Shown: positions 4,938-7,496 of the stretch, piece by piece
Numbering within the stretch: the first letter of the stretch is position 1
How the letters are laid out: every line of letters begins with the position of its first letter
Assembly (NCBI GenBank): GCA_002500765.1
Contig: DLSX01000190.1
Span: 1-7,496, forward strand
DNA: 7,496 nt
Reading direction: 5' to 3'
Origin: Neorhizobium sp. UBA7851
Lineage (GTDB): Bacteria > Pseudomonadota > Alphaproteobacteria > Rhizobiales > Rhizobiaceae
Notes under the pieces: generated by a model
Database searches by the model: none
The model's input: only the letters and a program-made list of their open reading frames with translations
Told to the model about the DNA's origin: nothing
Program-made: the position numbers and the translations under genes

Positions 4938-6176
4938 ATGTCTCATATACGTCCCCTTGTGCCCCTTCTCGTCACCGCAGGCATCCTGATCGGCGGAAAC
5001 GGGCTTCAGGGCACCTATATCGCGTTGCGCGGAACGGCAGAGGGCTTTTCGCCCACGGTCATCGGCATGATCGGCGCCGGATACAGCGTCGGATTCGCCG
5101 TCGGCTGCGTCTATGTTACCCGCCTGCTGCGCTCCATCGGACACATCCGCACATTTGCGGCGATGGCGGCTGTTGCGGCCTCCTGTTCCATCGTCATGGC
5201 GCAGGTCATCGACCCTGTCGCATGGGCTTTCCTGCGCTTCCTGATCGGCATTGCGGTTGCCAGCCTGTTTGCGACGGTCGAAAGCTGGATCAACGCCAAG
5301 GTCACGAATGAAAACCGGGCGAGAACACTGTCCGTCTATCGTTTTGTCGATCTCGGCTCCGTCACCTTCGCCCAATATCTCATTCCGACGATCGGCATCG
5401 AAGGACAGGCAATCTTCGCCATCATCTCGATCGCCATGACCTTATCGCTCGTGCCGATCTCGGTTGCCGACAAATCCAGCCCCTTGCCGCCGGATGCCGT
5501 GGCTTTCGACCTCAAGGCCGTCTGGCAGATATCTCCGCTTGCCGTCGTCGGTGTCATCGCCGTCGGCCTCTCCATGGCGGCATTCCGCAATATCGGCCCT
5601 GTCTATGCCCATGAGATCGGCATGGACATCACCTCGATCGCCACCTTCATGAGTGCCGGCATTATCGGCGGTGTGGTGCTGCAATATCCGCTCGGTCTTT
5701 ATTCCGACAAGCTGGACAGGCGTCGGGTCATCGTCTGGGCGACGATCGGATCGATCCTGACCGGCGGCTATCTCTCATTCGGTGCGGGTACGAACGAGAC
5801 AGCCAATATCATCGCCGTATTTCTGTTCGGCGCGTTTTCCATGCCGCTCTACTCGCTGTGTTCCGCGCATGGAAACGACCATGCCAAACCGGGGCAATAC
5901 GCCCTGATCGCAGCAGGCCTGCTGTTCTTCTGGTCGGTCGGTGCGATCGTCGGACCACTGCTCGCCGCCGCCCTGCTCCAGTACTACGGGCCGCGCGCCT
6001 TCTTTGCCTATACGTCCTTCATCTTTGCCGGCTTTCTGGTCTTCACCCTCATGCGCATGGGCGTCAGGCCACCCGTGCCTCCGTCCGAACGGCATTCCCG
6101 CTTCCGGGCGCTTTTGCGCACATCCGCCTATTTCAACCGGCTTGCGGCACCGCCGGAGAAAGATCGCAGGGACTAA
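4938..6176 (+). CDS. MFS transporter, YcaD-like, substrate unknown
   Basis: This 412-residue inner-membrane transporter of the major facilitator superfamily has about twelve hydrophobic segments in two halves of six, with a hydrophilic linker near 175-190 (ADKSSPLPPDAVAFD). Similarity to E. coli YcaD is visible at VESWINAKVTNENRARTLS after the fourth helix, at the motif-A loop LGLYSDKLDRRRV (around 253-264, with D257 and R261-R263) and at FGAFSMPLYSLCSAHGND in the second half. The first-half motif-A position is degenerate (TRLLRSIGH). ATG at 4938 is chosen because the hydrophobic first helix begins directly after it and the open frame further upstream has no membrane-like sequence; no strong Shine-Dalgarno is visible. 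The C-terminal cytoplasmic tail is basic (ERHSRFRALLRTSAYFNR). Its substrate is unknown, and being near the DUF411 pair is not enough to call it a metal exporter. Confidence 0.9.
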   Translation: MSHIRPLVPLLVTAGILIGGNGLQGTYIALRGTAEGFSPTVIGMIGAGYSVGFAVGCVYVTRLLRSIGHIRTFAAMAAVAASCSIVMAQVIDPVAWAFLRFLIGIAVASLFATVESWINAKVTNENRARTLSVYRFVDLGSVTFAQYLIPTIGIEGQAIFAIISIAMTLSLVPISVADKSSPLPPDAVAFDLKAVWQISPLAVVGVIAVGLSMAAFRNIGPVYAHEIGMDITSIATFMSAGIIGGVVLQYPLGLYSDKLDRRRVIVWATIGSILTGGYLSFGAGTNETANIIAVFLFGAFSMPLYSLCSAHGNDHAKPGQYALIAAGLLFFWSVGAIVGPLLAAALLQYYGPRAFFAYTSFIFAGFLVFTLMRMGVRPPVPPSERHSRFRALLRTSAYFNRLAAPPEKDRRD

Positions 6177-6191
6177 CCTCGCAGGACGCGC

Positions 6192-6220
6192 TTGCTGGTA
6201 TTGACATGCGAGGTCTAAAG
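6192..6220 (+). promoter_or_regulatory. rnd: Candidate promoter of rnd
   Basis: TTGCTG (6192-6197), a 17-base spacer and CTAAAG (6215-6220) resemble an alphaproteobacterial housekeeping promoter in the gap after the MFS gene. A perfect TTGACA at 6201-6206 is an alternative -35, but it has no good -10 partner. The evidence is weak. Confidence 0.25.
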
Positions 6221-6256
6221 CGAAAGGAAGGTTGATCACCGCACGTGAACGGACCA

Positions 6257-7402
6257 ATGATCGAAACAACCGCAGCTCTTCAAGACGTCTGCGCCAAGCT
6301 GGCGCAATCGGATTTCATCACTATCGACACGGAGTTTCTAAGAGAAACGACGTTCTGGCCGGAACTCTGCCTGATCCAGATGGCGAGCCCGGACTTGGAA
6401 GTCATCGTCGATCCGCTGGCAAAAGGGCTGGATCTTGCGCCCTTCTTCGAGCTGATGGCGAACCCTGCGGTGGTGAAGGTTTTCCATGCCGCACGGCAGG
6501 ATATCGAAATCGTCCACCATCTCGGCAATCTGGTGCCGCATCCGATCTTCGATACGCAGGTTGCCGCCATGGTCTGCGGCTTCGGCGACAGCGTCTCCTA
6601 TGACCAGCTCGTCAGCCGCATCAAGAACGTCCATATCGACAAGTCTTCGCGCTTCACCGACTGGAGCCGCCGGCCTCTTTCCGAAAAACAGCTCGACTAT
6701 GCGCTGGCCGACGTCACCCATCTCAGGGATGTCTACCTCTTTCTCAAGGAACAGTTGGAGCGCGAAGGCCGTGCCCTGTGGCTGACCGAGGAAATGGCGA
6801 TCCTCGAAAATCCGTCGACCTACGACCTGCATCCGGACGATGCATGGCAGCGCCTCAAGGCACGCCTGCGCAAGCCGACCGAGCTCGCCATCCTGAAATT
6901 CGTCGCCGCATGGCGCGAGCGGGAAGCCCGCAGCCGCAACGTTCCGCGCTCGCGCGTGTTGAAGGACGATGCGATCTATGAGATCGCCCAGCAACAGCCG
7001 AAGGATACCGAGGCGCTCGGCCGTCTGCGCACCATCCCCAAGGGCTGGGAACGCTCCACCTCAGGGACCGCGATCGTCGAAGCGGTCAATGCCGCGCTTG
7101 CACTGCCGAAGGCCGATATGCCGCATCCGCCGAAACATGCCCATGTGCCGGAAGGCACCGCCGCCGCCGTCGAATTGTTGAAGGTTCTGCTCAAGCTCAT
7201 TTCCGACAAGCAGGGCGTTGCCGCCAAGGTCATCGCCAATACCGACGATCTGGAAAAGATCGCGTCCGAAGGTGAGAAGGCCAATGTCGCCGCTCTTTCC
7301 GGTTGGCGAAAAGAGCTTTTCGGCGACACGGCGCTGAAGCTTATAGAAGGCGGCGTGGCGCTGCGCTTCGTCGACAAGAAGGTCGAAGCGGTCGAGCTTT
7401 AG
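6257..7402 (+). CDS. rnd: Ribonuclease D
   Basis: This is a 3'-to-5' exoribonuclease of the DEDDy class that trims tRNA and other small RNA 3' ends in the cytoplasm. With the ATG at 6257 the protein has 381 residues, like E. coli RNase D (about 375). All catalytic motifs are present: Exo I FITIDTEFLRET with D24 and E26, Exo II VFHAARQDIE with D81, and Exo III SEKQLDYALADV with Y147 and D151. An HRDC RNA-binding domain spans about 208-285 (PTELAILKFVAAWREREARSRNVPRSRVLKDD), followed by a helical C-terminal domain. An in-frame GTG at 6245 would add four residues (MNGP); AAGGAAGG at 6224-6231 lies 13 bases from that GTG and 25 from the ATG, so neither start has ideal spacing. I prefer ATG because MIETTAAL resembles the usual rhizobial N-terminus. 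The gene ends with tandem stops TAG-TAA (7400-7405). Confidence 0.96.
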   Translation: MIETTAALQDVCAKLAQSDFITIDTEFLRETTFWPELCLIQMASPDLEVIVDPLAKGLDLAPFFELMANPAVVKVFHAARQDIEIVHHLGNLVPHPIFDTQVAAMVCGFGDSVSYDQLVSRIKNVHIDKSSRFTDWSRRPLSEKQLDYALADVTHLRDVYLFLKEQLEREGRALWLTEEMAILENPSTYDLHPDDAWQRLKARLRKPTELAILKFVAAWREREARSRNVPRSRVLKDDAIYEIAQQQPKDTEALGRLRTIPKGWERSTSGTAIVEAVNAALALPKADMPHPPKHAHVPEGTAAAVELLKVLLKLISDKQGVAAKVIANTDDLEKIASEGEKANVAALSGWRKELFGDTALKLIEGGVALRFVDKKVEAVEL

Positions 7403-7496
7403 TAACGACCTTTACCGCGCCGGCGCTCCACGGATTTGACTGAAATTTCCGCGGGCCCCAAAAGGGCCGGTTTTGGAGGAATCACCTGCTCGTCGA
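7399..7496 (-). CDS. Possible C-terminal end of a convergent gene, partial
   Basis: On the minus strand a frame open from the window edge ends at a TAA (7399-7401) and gives 31 residues ending in the basic ERRRGKGRY. The stop overlaps the rnd TAG by two bases, a tight convergent arrangement common in compact bacterial genomes. The tail looks like a genuine basic C-terminus, but the stretch is too short to identify a family. A second minus-strand frame is also open here, so the call is tentative. If it is wrong, positions 7403-7496 are simply the rnd 3' flank. Confidence 0.35.
   Translation of the reverse strand, partial: DEQVIPPKPALLGPAEISVKSVERRRGKGRY
7454..7474 (+). terminator. rnd: Probable terminator of rnd, with an overlapping alternative hairpin
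   Basis: GGCCC (7454-7458), loop CAAAA, GGGCC (7464-7468), then GG and TTTT (7471-7474) form a compact terminator-like structure about 50 bases after the rnd stop. The same bases can form a different hairpin, CCAAAA (7458-7463) with TTTTGG (7471-7476), which excludes the first. A GGAGGA follows at 7475-7480, with no ATG or GTG start visible before the window ends. Confidence 0.5.

Overview
The window looks like a chromosomal segment of an alphaproteobacterium of the Rhizobiales, most likely Rhizobiaceae (Agrobacterium/Rhizobium group). This rests on the protein styles (596-residue AspRS, RNase D with one clear HRDC domain, an HBM-type chemoreceptor with two HAMP segments), the high GC content and the GC-rich third codon positions. 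The genus is an inference; no 16S or other marker is present.

Layout, left to right. (1) On the minus strand, positions 28-1599 encode the N-terminal two thirds of a methyl-accepting chemotaxis protein. It is cut by an in-frame TAA at 28-30. The same frame continues past the stop to the window edge with recognisable chemoreceptor sequence, so this looks like a nonsense-mutated receptor rather than a naturally short one. (2) Positions 1600-1808 form a short intergenic region packed with inverted repeats, including a convincing terminator for the next gene. (3) On the minus strand, 1809-3599 is aspS, a complete aspartyl-tRNA synthetase. (4) A gene-free divergent region lies at 3600-3844. (5) On the plus strand are two small exported proteins: a His/Cys-rich protein of unknown family (3845-4216), then a DUF411 putative metal-binding protein (4262-4717). 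They are probably one transcript with a role in copper or other metal handling. (6) A gene-free stretch with two hairpins (4718-4937) precedes an MFS transporter of the YcaD type (4938-6176). (7) Ribonuclease D, rnd, lies at 6257-7402. (8) The right edge holds what may be the C-terminus of a convergent minus-strand gene whose stop overlaps the rnd stop, plus two mutually exclusive hairpins.

How the parts relate. aspS and rnd are housekeeping genes for tRNA charging and tRNA 3'-end maturation. The exported metal-binding pair and the MFS gene sit between them as probable accessory cargo. I do not see a defence system, CRISPR array, phage, IS element or toxin-antitoxin pair. The points most worth a second look are the premature stop in the chemoreceptor, the palindrome-dense region between aspS and the receptor, the uncharacterised His/Cys-rich plus DUF411 cassette, and the overlapping alternative hairpins after rnd.
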